Positions 1 through 6,797 of a stretch of DNA of 22,727 nucleotides are shown in pieces. Within the stretch, counting starts at the first letter, position 1; each line of letters opens with the position of its first letter. Position numbers and translations under genes: made by a program. Source of the stretch: Chloroflexota bacterium (lineage in GTDB: Bacteria > Chloroflexota > UBA5177 > JANWHV01); NCBI GenBank assembly GCA_025924845.1, contig JAICHN010000025.1:1-22727 (forward strand). The letters are read 5' to 3'. The notes beneath the pieces are model-generated. The model saw only the letters and a list, made by a program, of their open reading frames with translations, was not told where the DNA came from and made no database searches.

Positions 1-210
1 AAGCAATTCGCCTTATGGGGCTTCGCGCGCGAAGGCCAGGTGGCGATGTGCGCCATGCACGCCCTCTTGACCAAGAGCATCACCGGCAAGACCAACGATA
101 CGTTCACCTGCGGTAACCTGGGTTCGTTCAAGGTCAAGGCCGGTGGGACGGTCACGGCCGGCCCGCCGACCGTGTTTACCAATAAGAACTTCAATCTCTA
201 CACGTTCTGA
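1..210 (+). CDS. Sugar ABC transporter substrate-binding protein, RhaS-like (3' end only)
   Basis: Frame 1 is open from the window edge to a TGA at 208-210, giving the last 69 residues of a protein. The sequence has the pattern of the C-terminus of periplasmic sugar-binding proteins of the RhaS/AI-2/ribose type: a segment like ITGKTNDTFTCGNLGSFKV, then a VTAGPPTVFT stretch and an aromatic end (NFNLYTF). In that family this segment closes the second lobe of the Venus-flytrap fold, which captures a sugar outside the membrane and delivers it to an ABC permease. The rest of the gene and the permease and ATPase genes lie outside the window. Its position just upstream of a LacI regulator and sugar-acid enzymes suggests it imports their substrate. 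The family call is fairly good; the rhamnose preference is a guess from resemblance. Confidence 0.7.
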   Translation, partial: KQFALWGFAREGQVAMCAMHALLTKSITGKTNDTFTCGNLGSFKVKAGGTVTAGPPTVFTNKNFNLYTF

Positions 211-260
211 CGCCGGTTCAGCCGTAGGGGGCTGCCGACGCGGGAAATCATAGGTCAAAC

Positions 261-290
261 CGATGCCACAGGGTGCGCCCTGTGGCATCG
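261..290 (+). terminator. Perfect 13-bp hairpin after the sugar-binding protein gene
   Basis: CGATGCCACAGGG at 261-273 is exactly complementary to 278-290, with a 4-base TGCG loop. It lies 51 bases after the stop codon at 210. No T-run follows, so it is not a textbook intrinsic terminator. It may be a transcript-stabilising 3' hairpin or a terminator-like structure. Confidence 0.5.
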
Positions 291-381
291 AGCCTATCTG
301 GGCAGTTCAAACGTGAAATGTGCCCCAACATGTTGCCTTGTTTGTCCGTGCCGGCGGCTCCTATGCACGGCGGCAGCCCTC

Positions 382-390
382 TGCTAGAAT
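382..390 (+). promoter_or_regulatory. Extended -10 promoter of the LacI-family gene
   Basis: TGCTAGAAT fits the extended -10 form TGnTAnnAT. The -35 region is weak (TATGCA at 362-367, 17-base spacing). Transcription would start near 397, leaving a leader of about 95 bases before the GTG start at 491. Confidence 0.5.
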
Positions 391-404
391 GGGAAACAGT
401 CCCA

Positions 405-426
405 GAATCGTTACCGATATGGTTGG
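405..426 (+). promoter_or_regulatory. Putative LacI-family operator, copy 1 (autoregulation)
   Basis: The core GAATCGTTACC (405-415) is one of four matches to SAATCGWWWCC in the window. It begins 14 bases after the -10 element, where a bound repressor would block transcription. The longer stretch 405-426 matches 2922-2943 at 16 of 22 positions. Confidence 0.5.
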
Positions 427-490
427 ATCGGCAAGGCTAACCCAACCCTGATCGAGCACTGACTGCTCAGGAAAGAGGTCACGCGGGCGG

Positions 491-1570
491 GTGGTTCAGA
501 CGACAAAGACCGGGAAGGGACCAGCCAGGGACGATACTGACGATAGCGAGAACGGCAACCGCCGGCCCAGCATGCGCCAGGTGGCCGAGCGCGCCGGTGT
601 CGCAATGTCTACCGTGTCGCGGGTCATCTCGGAACATCCGGACGTCAGTCCGCGCATGCGTCGGCGCGTGCTCCTCGCCGTGAGCGAGTTGGGCTATCAG
701 CCCGACTTTCTCGGCCAGAGTCTGCGGCGTGGCGCTACCTTATCGGTGGGTTTCGCCCTGAGCGATATTTCCAATCCCGTGATCGCCCAGATGGCGCGTG
801 GGGCCGAGGCCGTGCTCCGCGGAGCGGGCTACGCCATGCTGGTGATGAATTCGGAACACGATCCATCGCTTGAAACGGCAAATGTGCGCTTCCTGCATAG
901 CAGGCGCGTCGACGGCATGATCCTGTCCCTGGTCAGCGAGCGCAAGAAGGCGGCGCTCGACGCGCTCGCCCAGGCGGGGGTGCCGCTGGTGGTGATCGAT
1001 CGCGAGCTTCCTAAACGGCTTCGCGCCAGCGCCGTCTTGCTCAATCACCGCGCGGGCATGGCCGCGGCGGCCGGCCACCTCCTTGAGCTTGGCCACCGGC
1101 GCATTGGTTTAGTCACCTGGCCCCTAGAGCTAAGGCCGGGACGTGAACGCCTGGCCGGGCTTCGCGACGCCTACGCTGCTCGCGATCTGCCCGATACCTC
1201 CACATACGTGGCCGGGGCATTTACCATGGAGCAGGGAGAAAGCGCCGCCGGACAGTTGCTCGATAGCTCGGACGCGCCGACCGCCCTGATTGCCGGCGCC
1301 AATCAGTTACTCATCGGCTGCCTGCGCGCCATGATCAAGCGGCAGTTGCGTCCGGGCATCGATCTCGCCGTCGTGGCCTGCGACGATCTACCGCTCACCG
1401 AACTGTACGCGCCGCCGATCGCCGTGGTGGCGCGCGACAATATCGGTACCGGCCGGGCTGCCGCCGAACTGCTGTTACGGCGGCTCAACGGGCGCGACGA
1501 ACCCGATACGATCATCCTGGAGACAACCTACGTGCCCCGTGCCTCGTGCTGCCCACCGTCCACGGGCTGA
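491..1570 (+). CDS. LacI-family transcriptional regulator
   Basis: A 359-residue regulator. After a 25-residue polar N-terminal extension comes the LacI helix-turn-helix and hinge (about residues 26-73), with MRQVAERAGVAMSTVSRVI and the hinge-like RRRVLLAVSELGYQPD. Residues about 85-350 form the periplasmic-binding-protein-like effector domain (LSVGFALSDISNPVIAQM at its start). Members bind operators as dimers and release on binding a sugar or sugar metabolite. The GTG at 491 has GAGGT at 475-479, 11 bases upstream. ATG at 572 would remove the extension but has no ribosome binding site. It sits between a sugar-binding protein gene and sugar-acid enzymes, and four copies of a shared box lie at its own and neighbouring promoters, so it is probably the local repressor. 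The effector is unknown. Confidence 0.93.
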   Translation: MVQTTKTGKGPARDDTDDSENGNRRPSMRQVAERAGVAMSTVSRVISEHPDVSPRMRRRVLLAVSELGYQPDFLGQSLRRGATLSVGFALSDISNPVIAQMARGAEAVLRGAGYAMLVMNSEHDPSLETANVRFLHSRRVDGMILSLVSERKKAALDALAQAGVPLVVIDRELPKRLRASAVLLNHRAGMAAAAGHLLELGHRRIGLVTWPLELRPGRERLAGLRDAYAARDLPDTSTYVAGAFTMEQGESAAGQLLDSSDAPTALIAGANQLLIGCLRAMIKRQLRPGIDLAVVACDDLPLTELYAPPIAVVARDNIGTGRAAAELLLRRLNGRDEPDTIILETTYVPRASCCPPSTG

Positions 1571-1680
1571 TCGGTCGCCGGTCACGGAGAGTATCCTCCC
1601 GCCGCCTCAAGGATCGCCGGCGCGGATGCGGAGCGTCAGTAATCCATGGCGCATCCTCTACAACCACGAGCGAAAGTGAG

Positions 1681-2751
1681 CTACCGACCGGTCCGCACCC
1701 GCTCGGCGCTGCCGCTCCGCGCGCTGCGGTAGGCGGCGTCGAGGATTTCCACGGTACGCGCGCCAAGCTCGATCGGAGAGCAATTTTCCACGTCTCGGCC
1801 CAGGCCCAGAGCAACCAGAGTGTCGATAGGGCCGACACAGTCATAGGTGCCCGCGCCCGCCGGCACGTCGACCCGCACATCATCGTTGGGGCCGCGGTAG
1901 CGCCAGACGGTCTCCCGCTCCAGGTCGATGTGCAATTGACCCTCTGAACCGATAATCCTCACATCCAGCATGTGCTTGTTGTCGTTGGCGCCCTCGTGAC
2001 TGGAACCGCCGGACAGCGTCCCGATCGCCCCTTGCTCGTAACGGAGCGCGATGGCGTCGTGGAGTTCGACCGGTGCATTAAGCGGGGCGGACATGAAGGC
2101 GAACGCCTCGGCGCCGCGCAGCCCGGAAAGCCACAACCCCAGGCCCAGCGCGTGCGAAAGCTGCGCCTGCCCGTAGCCGCCGCCGGAGAGTGCAGGGTCC
2201 GTCCAGGTGGCCGCCTCGGGCGCAGCGTCGGGCGCGGCGGCCGGGTAGGCGCCCAGATTGGCCAGGAGGTCGCGGGTTACGGAGGCCATCTGAATGGTCA
2301 TCTGCTCGATTTGGCCCACCCCACCGCCCGTTTCCATCAGCCGTTTGGCCTCGCGCACCATGGGGAAATAGTTCCAGCCGAAGGAGACTACCACGTGACG
2401 ATTGACACGTTTGGCCGTCTCCACCAGATCCCACGCCTGCGCCGGATCCACGGTCACCGGCTTTTCCACCAGCACGTGAGCGCCCGACTCCAGGGCCGCC
2501 TTGGCATGTTCGTGGTGCAGGGCCGAGGGACTGGAAACCACGCAGATGTCAACCCCGGCATCGATCACATCGTGGTAGTCCTCGCTCGCCACGGTAAAGC
2601 CGTAGCGGTCGCGGATCCGCTCCAGGGCAGGACGGCCGAGCCGACTGACCGCCACGAATTCGACCTCATCCGCGTGCCGGGCCAGGTTCGGCAGGTGGGA
2701 CGCCACAGCCCACGACCCGGCTCCGATCACCCCAACGCGCAGCTTCGCCAT
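1681..2751 (-). CDS. Gfo/Idh/MocA family NAD(P)-dependent oxidoreductase
   Basis: A 356-residue protein of normal family length. The N-terminal Rossmann fold shows VGVIGAGSWAVASHLP (residues 6-21), and EKP at 96-98 marks the usual catalytic lysine (K97). The C-terminal half is the alpha/beta domain that holds the substrate. Family members oxidise or reduce hydroxyl groups of sugars, inositols and sugar derivatives in the cytoplasm. The ATG at 2751 has GAGGAGG at 2760-2766 on the minus strand, 8 bases upstream. The gene is divergent from the SDR at 2993 and convergent with the LacI gene. A predicted promoter and a shared operator box precede it. It could supply a sugar oxidation or epimerisation step; the substrate cannot be read from sequence. 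Confidence 0.92.
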   Translation of the reverse strand: MAKLRVGVIGAGSWAVASHLPNLARHADEVEFVAVSRLGRPALERIRDRYGFTVASEDYHDVIDAGVDICVVSSPSALHHEHAKAALESGAHVLVEKPVTVDPAQAWDLVETAKRVNRHVVVSFGWNYFPMVREAKRLMETGGGVGQIEQMTIQMASVTRDLLANLGAYPAAAPDAAPEAATWTDPALSGGGYGQAQLSHALGLGLWLSGLRGAEAFAFMSAPLNAPVELHDAIALRYEQGAIGTLSGGSSHEGANDNKHMLDVRIIGSEGQLHIDLERETVWRYRGPNDDVRVDVPAGAGTYDCVGPIDTLVALGLGRDVENCSPIELGARTVEILDAAYRSARSGSAERVRTGR

Positions 2752-2801
2752 CGGTCCATCCTCCTCGATAGTCGGCGGGCTTCACGTGCCCGCCCCGGCA
2801 G

Positions 2802-2812
2802 CAATCGTTTCC
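2802..2812 (-). promoter_or_regulatory. Putative LacI-family operator, copy 2 (Gfo/Idh gene)
   Basis: CAATCGTTTCC on the plus strand matches SAATCGWWWCC. It lies 14 bases downstream of the predicted minus-strand -10 element and upstream of the oxidoreductase start at 2751. Confidence 0.45.
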
Positions 2813-2826
2813 AGTCACTTGCGATG

Positions 2827-2856
2827 ACGGTAGCGCACCTTGCCTCGTCCAGTCAA
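2827..2856 (-). promoter_or_regulatory. Candidate promoter of the Gfo/Idh gene
   Basis: On the minus strand TTGACT (2856-2851) is followed after 18 bases by TACCGT (2832-2827). The -35 is good and the -10 is poor, so this is tentative. The shared box lies immediately downstream, as at the other three promoters. Confidence 0.35.
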
Positions 2857-2874
2857 GGAAACGCGGCGCTCAGC

Positions 2875-2911
2875 GTGTCAATTGACACCCCCGCGCGCGG
2901 CGGAGTAGCAT
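2875..2911 (+). promoter_or_regulatory. SDR promoter with a 14-bp palindrome over the -35 box
   Basis: GTGTCAATTGACAC at 2875-2888 is a perfect palindrome and contains a consensus -35, TTGACA, at 2882-2887. After 18 bases comes TAGCAT (2906-2911) as the -10. A dyad covering the -35 is a typical place for a repressor or competing regulator to bind. This is separate from the shared box further downstream. Confidence 0.5.
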
Positions 2912-2921
2912 CAGGACGGTG

Positions 2922-2943
2922 GAATCGAAACCGGTATTGGTGC
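2922..2943 (+). promoter_or_regulatory. Putative LacI-family operator, copy 3 (SDR gene)
   Basis: The core GAATCGAAACC is at 2922-2932. It starts 10 bases after the -10 element at 2906-2911. This copy and the lacI copy also share flanking bases (ACCG, TAT, G, TG) over 22 positions. Confidence 0.5.
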
Positions 2944-2992
2944 CGGCCCGCGTGCATTGTGGCCGCCCATGGCGCGGCCAGGGGAGGCAGCC

Positions 2993-3760
2993 GTGGCGTG
3001 GAGCGTTGGGGCGGGGCTTGAGGGCAAGGGCGTGCTGATCACCGGCGCCGCCGGGGGGATCGGCAAGACGGTAGCGGAGGCGTTCGGCACTACCGGCGCC
3101 CGCGTCATGGCCGTCGATCTGGATCAGAACGCGGTCGATGCGGTCGTGGCCGGCCTGGAGGGCAGCGGACATCGCGCGGTCGGGGCCGATCTGCGCGACC
3201 TCGACGCCGTTAGCGGGCTGATCGCACGCGCCCGCACCGAACTTGGCTCGCTGGACGTGCTGGTCCACCTCGCCTCCGTGTTGCGCCGCCGTATGAACAT
3301 CGATGCCGTGACCGAGGACGATTGGGACTTCCAGATCGACCTCAACTTCAAGGCCACCTTCTTTCTAGCCCGCGCCGCCGCCAGTGCCATGCGCGATCAG
3401 GGGCGCGGTGGCCGGGTGATCCTGTTCGCCTCTCAAGGCTGGTGGACCGGCGGCCTGGGCGGTTCCGTCGTCTATAACGCGGCCAAGGGCGGCGTGGTGA
3501 CCATGGCGCGTGGCCTCTCGCGCATCTACGGCCCGCACGGGATTACGATCAATACCGTGGCGCCCAGCTTCGTGATTACCCCGATGCTGATGAGCGGCCT
3601 CGATCCCAAGCTGCTGGAAGACTGGAAGGCGGCAACGCCGCTCGGCCGCCTGGCCGAGCCGGAGGAGATCGCCGGCCCGGTCGTCTTCCTGGCCGGCGAT
3701 CACGGCTCATTTATGACCGGCACCACGTTGAATATCAGCGGCGGCTTTCTTAATTATTAG
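2993..3760 (+). CDS. Short-chain dehydrogenase/reductase (SDR)
   Basis: A classical SDR of 255 residues from the chosen start. The cofactor motif TGAAGGIG is at residues 17-24, the catalytic residues are N118, S147, Y161 and K165 (YNAAK), and the C-terminus has the usual MTGTTLNISGG. The NNAG motif after beta-4 is replaced by VHLAS (residues 91-95), which is uncommon. The GTG at 2993 is preferred because GGGGAGG (2981-2987) precedes it by 5 bases; TTG 2957 and ATG 2969 are in frame but lack such a site. Family members interconvert alcohols and ketones with NAD(P). It has its own promoter with a palindrome and a shared operator box, and ends 2 bases from the convergent enolase-superfamily gene. 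A sugar or keto-acid dehydrogenase role is inferred from context. Confidence 0.92.
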   Translation: MAWSVGAGLEGKGVLITGAAGGIGKTVAEAFGTTGARVMAVDLDQNAVDAVVAGLEGSGHRAVGADLRDLDAVSGLIARARTELGSLDVLVHLASVLRRRMNIDAVTEDDWDFQIDLNFKATFFLARAAASAMRDQGRGGRVILFASQGWWTGGLGGSVVYNAAKGGVVTMARGLSRIYGPHGITINTVAPSFVITPMLMSGLDPKLLEDWKAATPLGRLAEPEEIAGPVVFLAGDHGSFMTGTTLNISGGFLNY

Positions 3761-3762
3761 AA

Positions 3763-4887
3763 TTAGAAACGGTACTTCGCCAACACCGCTTCCTTGACCT
3801 CGACCCCCAGCCCCGGCTTCATCGGCACGTCGATCCAGCCGCCGTGCTGCTTGAACGGCGTTTCCACCAGTTCGTCCTGCATGGGATTCTCCAGCGGCTT
3901 CATCTCGAACACCAGGCAGCGGTCGGAAATCGCGGAGAGCGCCAGGCTGGCGGCGGTGATCACGGCGCTGCTCCAGGCGTGGGCGTTGTACCAGATGCTT
4001 GCCGCCTCCACCAGTTCGATCAGCCGGCGGAACCCGGTAATCCCCTCGGCGCGCCCCGGATCGCAGCCCACCACGTCCACGATGCCGGTGCCGATCAACC
4101 GCTCGTAGGCGGACGTGGTCCACTCCCGTTCGCCGGTGGCGATTAGGGTCCTGCAGTGCATGCGGAGCTTGCGGAAGCCTTCGATGTCCTGGGGCTCCAG
4201 GGGCTCCTCGATCCAGCGCAGGTCATATTCCTCGAAGGCATTGGTCCGACGAATGGCCTGCCCCAAGTCCCATTGCAGCGACTGGCCGCGGTCGATCATG
4301 ATGTCCCCTTTAGGACCGATCGCCTCGCGCAGCAGCCGCACGAAAGTGATATCCCGCTCCGCGTCGTAGCCCAGGCGAGCCTCGCCGCGTTTGCCGAAAC
4401 CAATCTTGACGCCCTGGTAGCCCTCCTCTCGCACATACTTGCCGTGGCGCTCGGCCTCAAACTCGATGCTCGCATTAAAGGCATGGGTGCTGGCGATCAC
4501 CGGGAGCCGATCGCGGTGGGCGCCGCCCAGCAGCTTGACCAGCGGCTGGCCAAGGATTTTGCCCTTGAGATCCCAGAGCGCGATGTCGATGGCGCTGAGC
4601 GCGAAAGAGGCGATGCCGCCCTGGTAGCCATACCACCAGCTATGCCGCTTGATCCGGCGCACTAGTTCCTCGTTGTCCAGGGGATCCTGGCCGACCAGCA
4701 GGGGGGCCAAGCCCTCCAGCAGCACCTCGGCGGCCTTCGCCGACTCTGGAAACTGGGTAATAGACTCGCCCCAGCCCAGCGTGCCGTCCTCCGCCTCGAT
4801 ACGGCAGAAGGTCAGGTAGCGCGTATTGTTGTTGTCGTTCGGTTCCGGGTACGACACCGAGATAGGCTTGACTGAGCGGATGCGCAT
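3763..4887 (-). CDS. Enolase-superfamily enzyme (mandelate racemase/muconate lactonizing type), unusual K-x-G site
   Basis: A 374-residue protein with the N-terminal capping domain (about 1-125) and a C-terminal barrel. The metal ligands appear as D199 (MIDRG), E227 (WIEEP) and E253 (GERE), and a His-Asp dyad as D276 and H303 (NAHAWSS). The first catalytic lysine is K161 (GVKIGFGK), but the second Lys of the mandelate-racemase KxK motif is Gly163. A His-Asp dyad with a changed KxK site is seen in acid-sugar dehydratases that use one base as acid/base, so dehydration of an aldonic or uronic acid is more likely than racemisation; the substrate is unknown. It is the third gene of a minus-strand operon, 13 bases after the MaoC-like gene, with its ribosome binding site (minus-strand GGAGG, 4897-4901) touching that gene's stop codon. 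Confidence 0.9.
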   Translation of the reverse strand: MRIRSVKPISVSYPEPNDNNNTRYLTFCRIEAEDGTLGWGESITQFPESAKAAEVLLEGLAPLLVGQDPLDNEELVRRIKRHSWWYGYQGGIASFALSAIDIALWDLKGKILGQPLVKLLGGAHRDRLPVIASTHAFNASIEFEAERHGKYVREEGYQGVKIGFGKRGEARLGYDAERDITFVRLLREAIGPKGDIMIDRGQSLQWDLGQAIRRTNAFEEYDLRWIEEPLEPQDIEGFRKLRMHCRTLIATGEREWTTSAYERLIGTGIVDVVGCDPGRAEGITGFRRLIELVEAASIWYNAHAWSSAVITAASLALSAISDRCLVFEMKPLENPMQDELVETPFKQHGGWIDVPMKPGLGVEVKEAVLAKYRF

Positions 4888-4900
4888 CTCTCATACCTCC

Positions 4901-5383
4901 TTACCGGGTCAAGTTCGGCCTGGCCGCGCGCGTGTACACCAGCACCGTGCGCTCATATTCAATGACCGTATCGCCATGCTGGTTGAAGCCGCGGGTCCGC
5001 ACCCGCACGATGCCCTGGCCGGGCCGGGAGGCCGAGGGCCGGGTCTCCAGGATTTCGGTCTCGGCATAGAGGGTATCACCGATGAACACCGGCTTGGGCA
5101 GCCGCACCTTATCCCAGGCCAGATTGGCCACCGCGTTCCGGCTGATGTCGCCCACCGAGAGGCCGGTCACCACGGCCAGGGTTAGGGTGCTGACCACCAG
5201 CGGCTTGCCGAACTCGGTGCGCGCCGCGTAGTCGGCGATGAAGTGAACCTGCAAGGTATTGCAGGTGAGCAGGGTGAACCAGGTGTTGTCCGCCTCGCTG
5301 ATCGTGCGCCCCAGGTCATGGCGATAGGTCTCGCCCACCGTGAAATCCTCGAAGAAGTTCCCCTCCCAGGATTGTCCCGCCAT
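4901..5383 (-). CDS. MaoC-like hot-dog dehydratase/hydratase
   Basis: A 160-residue single hot-dog protein. GRTISEADNTWFTLLTCN (about residues 25-42), followed by VHF, is the MaoC/hydratase-2 pattern of Thr-Glu-x-Asp, then Thr-x-Asn and a His. FGKPLVVSTLTLAVVTGLS is the typical central helix region, and PVFIGDTLYAETEILETR the following strands. Family members add or remove water across enoyl thioesters or related acids, for example mesaconyl-CoA-type hydratases. It sits between two enolase-superfamily genes, 12 bases after one and 13 before the other, so all three are almost certainly co-transcribed. A CoA-thioester enzyme inside an acid-sugar dehydratase operon is unusual: either the pathway passes through a thioester or this member acts on a free acid. 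Confidence 0.88.
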   Translation of the reverse strand: MAGQSWEGNFFEDFTVGETYRHDLGRTISEADNTWFTLLTCNTLQVHFIADYAARTEFGKPLVVSTLTLAVVTGLSVGDISRNAVANLAWDKVRLPKPVFIGDTLYAETEILETRPSASRPGQGIVRVRTRGFNQHGDTVIEYERTVLVYTRAARPNLTR

Positions 5384-5395
5384 TGCTCGATCCTC

Positions 5396-6508
5396 TCATT
5401 GTGCCGCAACGCGATACTTGGCGATGTAGTCGGGGTCCAGCTCCCAGCCGAAACCGGGCCGATCCGGCACGGGCATCAGTCCGTCGCGGCACTGGGCCCG
5501 GTTGGTTGGCATATGCCAGTAGATGGGGTCGCGCTGGGGCGTGAAGCACTCCACGTAGGTGCCATGAGGGATCGAGGCGAGCAGATGGAGGGAAATCTGT
5601 GACTCCTCATGGTGGGCCATCTGTACGTCGTAGGCCATGGCGAGCGCCGCTACCCGGCGCCATTCAGTGGGGCCGCCGCCCCACGAACAATCGTAGTTGC
5701 AGACGTTGATCGCGCCGGAGACGATCAGGTCGCGCGCCCCGACCCGGGTCAACTCGCTCTGCCCGGCGGCGACGGGAATGCCGCTGATCAGGCGCACGTC
5801 GCGCATGCCGAGGTGATCGTTGTACCAGCGGCACGGCTCCTCGAACCAACGCAATCCCACGTCCTCCACCAGCCTGCAGAATGCCACGGCTTGCGCCGTG
5901 GTATAGCCTTGATTGGCATCGCAGACGAGGACGAAGGCCGGGCCCGCGAAGTCGCGCGCCACGCGCAGCCGACGGGCGTCCTCCTCGGGCGCCATGCCGC
6001 CGATCTTGAACTTCATGCCGCAAAAACCCTGATCGATAAAGAATCGTACTTCATCGCGTAACTCATCGTCGCTGTGGCCGTAGTAACCGCCGATGCCGAT
6101 GGCGGGGACGGCGTCGCGGTAGCCGCCCCACAGGCGATACAGCGGCTGCCCGGTACGTTTGCCGAAGGCATCCCACAGGGCGGAGTCGAGGCATGCCATG
6201 GCCTGCATGGCCAGGCGCCGGTCACGCAACTGATCGTAGCTGGGCGGCAGCATCGCTTCCCAGGCGCCCTCGATGTTGCAGGCGTCCCGTCCGATCAGGG
6301 CCGGAGCCATCTCGTCCCGGATGATCGCCATGATCAGGGCTTGCTCGTCGTCGGTATCGCCGTTATAAGCTTCACCGACGATCCCATCGGAGGTACGAAT
6401 GCGGGTGATCAGGGTGCAACGGGCGCGCATGCGGTAGAAGCTGCCCCGATAGAGGCGCTCCAACGGCACGCGGATGGGGATTACTTCTATGCTCTCGATC
6501 TTATCCAT
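5396..6508 (-). CDS. Enolase-superfamily enzyme, mandelate racemase subgroup with intact KxK
   Basis: 370 residues from the chosen start. The barrel contains the intact KxK motif K166-F-K168, metal ligands D197 (CDANQ), E223 (FEEP) and E252 (QSE), Asp273 (NYD) and the His pair 299-300 (MAHHEES). This set fits the mandelate-racemase subgroup, which forms an enediolate from a hydroxy acid and then racemises it or eliminates water; many members are acid-sugar dehydratases. The ATG at 6508 is chosen because AGGGAG lies about 9 bases upstream. In-frame upstream starts reach 6805 but would add about 99 residues unlike the family and cross the promoter. It is the first gene of the minus-strand operon with the MaoC-like and second enolase-superfamily genes, driven by the strong promoter at 6644-6672. 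Confidence 0.92.
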   Translation of the reverse strand: MDKIESIEVIPIRVPLERLYRGSFYRMRARCTLITRIRTSDGIVGEAYNGDTDDEQALIMAIIRDEMAPALIGRDACNIEGAWEAMLPPSYDQLRDRRLAMQAMACLDSALWDAFGKRTGQPLYRLWGGYRDAVPAIGIGGYYGHSDDELRDEVRFFIDQGFCGMKFKIGGMAPEEDARRLRVARDFAGPAFVLVCDANQGYTTAQAVAFCRLVEDVGLRWFEEPCRWYNDHLGMRDVRLISGIPVAAGQSELTRVGARDLIVSGAINVCNYDCSWGGGPTEWRRVAALAMAYDVQMAHHEESQISLHLLASIPHGTYVECFTPQRDPIYWHMPTNRAQCRDGLMPVPDRPGFGWELDPDYIAKYRVAAQ

Positions 6509-6616
6509 GGTCTCCAGCTCCCTCATCACACGGCATACGATACCGACGCGCCGCGTTCGGAACGCGACGGCGCCGGCACACGCTCCCGTCTCATTCGAAC
6601 CGTCGGCGCTTTTCCG

Positions 6617-6638
6617 CAATCGAAACCGGAACCGTTCC
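6617..6638 (-). promoter_or_regulatory. Putative LacI-family operator, copy 4 (enolase-superfamily operon)
   Basis: CAATCGAAACC at 6617-6627 is the shared core. It is joined to GGAACCGTTCC at 6628-6638, a perfect odd-length palindrome. The pair begins 5 bases downstream of the minus-strand -10 element, covering the likely transcription start. Confidence 0.5.
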
Positions 6639-6643
6639 CCCAG

Positions 6644-6672
6644 AGCATACGCAGGGCACCCCGGACTGTCAA
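6644..6672 (-). promoter_or_regulatory. Strong sigma-70-type promoter of the enolase-superfamily operon
   Basis: On the minus strand TTGACA (6672-6667), a 17-base spacer and TATGCT (6649-6644) form the best promoter match in the window. The leader to the ATG at 6508 is about 130 bases and contains the putative operator. Confidence 0.65.
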
Positions 6673-6696
6673 GGGCGAGCACCGCCCTGTGGCAGG

Positions 6697-6726
6697 TTGC
6701 GGCGGGACCCAGGCGTGCGCTACGCT
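6697..6726 (+). promoter_or_regulatory. Weak candidate promoter of the UlaG-like gene
   Basis: TTGCGG (6697-6702), an 18-base spacer and TACGCT (6721-6726) lie about 70 bases before the start at 6798. Both hexamers are poor matches; I include it because the gene is divergent from the upstream operon and needs a promoter here. Confidence 0.25.
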
Positions 6727-6797
6727 GGAAATCGGCCCTATCCGTCCAAGCAGGGGGATAGGCGGCGCCGGGAGTGAAGCCGGGAGGGTGGAAAGAC

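Noticed and set aside
1972..3021. Long plus-strand open frame of 349 codons opposite the Gfo/Idh gene
   Set aside because: It is antisense to a gene with full family motifs; its translation is rich in Arg, Gly and His with no recognisable domain, as expected for a shadow frame in high-GC DNA.
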